Shown: piece by piece, positions 5,627 through 6,870 of the stretch
Position numbering within the stretch: position 1 is the first letter of the stretch
Layout: every line of letters begins with the position of its first letter
Source: UBA9337 sp038331135
GTDB taxonomy: Bacteria > Patescibacteriota > Minisyncoccia > Moranbacterales > UBA9337
NCBI GenBank assembly: GCA_038331135.1
Contig: JBBQOS010000043.1
Span: 1 to 6,870, forward strand
Length of the DNA: 6,870 nt
Reading direction: 5' to 3'
Notes under the pieces: model-generated
The model's database searches: none
Seen by the model: the letters and a program-made list of their open reading frames with translations, nothing else
What the model was told of the DNA's origin: nothing
Translations under genes and position numbers: made by a program

Positions 5627-5676
5627 AAAAAGTAGTTAATTAGTAATTAAAAAGTTGGTTTTGAAAGAAACTTATG

Positions 5677-5736
5677 CTTGAAACCTGAAATTTGAAATAA
5701 TTTTGTATTAAATTATTATAAATTCCTTGTTTCAAG
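5677..5736 (+). promoter_or_regulatory. Long hairpin in the pnp leader
   Basis: A perfect 8-bp outer stem CTTGAAAC (5677-5684) with GTTTCAAG (5729-5736) encloses a middle stem (5689-5694 with 5719-5724, one G-U pair). Inside this, past an A-A mismatch, is an 8-bp stem AATAATTT (5696-5703) with AAATTATT (5710-5717) and a 6-nt loop. The total is about 22 pairs in 60 nt, ending 28 nt before the start codon. The E. coli pnp leader has a long stem-loop cut by RNase III and used for PNPase autoregulation; a similar role here is inference. Confidence 0.6.
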
Positions 5737-5764
5737 ATTCTTTTAAAATACAAAAATATAAAGT

Positions 5765-6870
5765 ATGGAAGAGAAAAAATGGACCCTCCAAATCGGAGGC
5801 CGAGAACTCCAAATAGAAACAGGAGTTTTGGCAAAACAAGCCAGCGGAGCAGTGAAAGTTAGTTACGGAGATACTGTAGTTTTAGCTACTGCGGTTATGA
5901 AGACTGGTGCCGCTAGTAATATGGGATATTTCCCCTTGATGGTGGATTACGAAGAACGTTATTATGCAGCTGGAAAAATCAAGGGATCAAGATTTATAAA
6001 AAGAGAAGGGCGTCCTTCTGATGAAGCTGTTTTAACTGGGAGAATGATCGATAGATCAATTCGCCCATTATTTAATGGAAGAATGAGAAATGAAGTGCAG
6101 GTTATAATTACAGTGCTTTCTATAGATGGCGAAAATAATCCAGATATTGTATCTATTATTGCAGCTTCTGCAGCCCTATCTATTTCTGATATCCCGTGGA
6201 ATGGTCCAATTGCCGCTGTAAAGGTGGGAAAAATCAATGGAGAATTAGTACTTAATCCTATTAATGGAGATTTGCACGATGGAGAATTGAATTTGGTAAT
6301 TGCTGGAACAGAAGACAAGACTAATATGATAGAGGTTTCTGCTAAAGAAGTTCCTGAAGAGAATATCTTGGAATCTTTTGAATTTGGGCAAAACGCCTTG
6401 TCAAAGATAGCTAAATTTATAAAAGATATTCAAAAAGAAGCTGGAAAGGAAAAAGCAGAGCCAGCCCTTTTGCAAGGAGAGCCCGAATTTGAAGATAAAA
6501 TTAGGGCGCTTTTTATGACAGAAAAGCTCGAAAAGGCTCTTTATATAAAAGAAAAGAAAGGAATGGAGAAAGCAATTGATGAAATAAAGGATGAAGTAAC
6601 GGCTTATATTAAAGAAACTTACCCAGAAGAATTTGATAAGAGAAAAGATATTGCTAATCTTATTTTGGACGAAGTTTGTGATGAATTGGTGCATAAAAAT
6701 ATTATCGAGAGCGATAAGCGTCCGGATGGCAGAGGTCTTAAAGAGGTTCGAAAAATTACTATCCAAACAGGTATATTGCCCAGAACTCATGGAACAGGAT
6801 TATTCACTCGAGGTGAAACTCAGGCTTTGACAGTAACTACTCTTGGATCGCCGGGGGATGAGCAAATAAT
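5765..6870 (+). CDS. pnp: Polyribonucleotide nucleotidyltransferase (PNPase), N-terminal part
   Basis: PNPase is a trimeric 3'-5' phosphorolytic exoribonuclease that degrades RNA to nucleoside diphosphates in the cytoplasm. The open frame runs from ATG 5765 to the window edge: 368 complete codons plus two bases, roughly half of a usual 700-residue protein. The first RNase PH core carries YFPLMVDYEERYYAAGKIKG (55-74), FIKREGRPSDEAVLTGRMID (77-96), RPLF (100-103), and the conserved NPDIVSIIAASAALSISDIP (125-144). An alpha-helical linker domain spans about 240-315. The catalytic second RNase PH core begins with RPDGRG (319-324) and GILPRTHGTGLFTRGETQAL (336-355). IDRSIRPLF replaces the commoner IDRPIRPLF. 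The rest of the second core, KH and S1 domains lie beyond the edge. No Shine-Dalgarno precedes the start; ATG 5765 gives the expected N-terminal length. Confidence 0.97.
   Translation, partial: MEEKKWTLQIGGRELQIETGVLAKQASGAVKVSYGDTVVLATAVMKTGAASNMGYFPLMVDYEERYYAAGKIKGSRFIKREGRPSDEAVLTGRMIDRSIRPLFNGRMRNEVQVIITVLSIDGENNPDIVSIIAASAALSISDIPWNGPIAAVKVGKINGELVLNPINGDLHDGELNLVIAGTEDKTNMIEVSAKEVPEENILESFEFGQNALSKIAKFIKDIQKEAGKEKAEPALLQGEPEFEDKIRALFMTEKLEKALYIKEKKGMEKAIDEIKDEVTAYIKETYPEEFDKRKDIANLILDEVCDELVHKNIIESDKRPDGRGLKEVRKITIQTGILPRTHGTGLFTRGETQALTVTTLGSPGDEQI

Overview
The window is AT-rich, has short intergenic gaps, and carries six housekeeping loci all on the + strand: nusA, tig (trigger factor), clpP, a pilC/gspF-type platform protein, a cluster of three tRNA genes, and the start of pnp, which runs off the right edge. 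No CRISPR array, transposase, integrase or defence gene is visible. The best guess for the source is a small-genome Candidate Phyla Radiation (Patescibacteria, Parcubacteria-like) bacterium. Reasons are the CPR-flavoured trigger factor N-terminus, a roughly 40-residue insert in the NusA N-terminal domain, tRNA genes without encoded CCA, few Shine-Dalgarno sites, and an orphan type IV pilus gene among housekeeping genes. This is inference from remembered sequence style, not from a search. About 1,900 codons contain no in-frame TGA and all visible stops are TAA or TAG, which argues against the UGA-glycine code of Gracilibacteria/SR1.

Layout. Bases 44-2670 hold nusA and tig, 38 nt apart and probably co-transcribed. 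A 334-nt gap (2671-3004) contains short repeats and a decayed GC-rich palindrome. clpP (3005-3598) follows, then an extended -10 promoter and pilC (3716-4936). A consensus-like promoter (TTGACA, 17 nt, TACTAT) at 4948-4976 drives a tRNA cluster: initiator tRNA-Met, a second CAT-anticodon tRNA, and tRNA-Asp. A strong intrinsic terminator (5566-5599) closes the cluster. Its U-tract runs into a second good promoter (TTGACA, 17 nt, TATAGT; 5598-5626) for pnp, whose roughly 130-nt leader can fold into a long hairpin.

Functional theme. NusA and PNPase act on RNA synthesis and decay. Trigger factor and ClpP act on nascent-chain folding and proteolysis. The initiator tRNA serves translation start. 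PilC is the one envelope/appendage gene.

The most unusual structure is the tRNA-Asp locus. An intact tRNA-Asp gene (5416-5489) lies between two exact 35-nt copies of its own halves: the 5' half upstream (5322-5356) and the 3' half downstream (5522-5556). The DNA between the halves begins and ends with an imperfect inverted repeat. The whole can be drawn as one tRNA-Asp nested in the anticodon arm of another. The neighbouring CAT tRNA is also bracketed by a 17-nt inverted repeat (16/17), and the initiator tRNA lacks one of the three conserved anticodon-stem G-C pairs.
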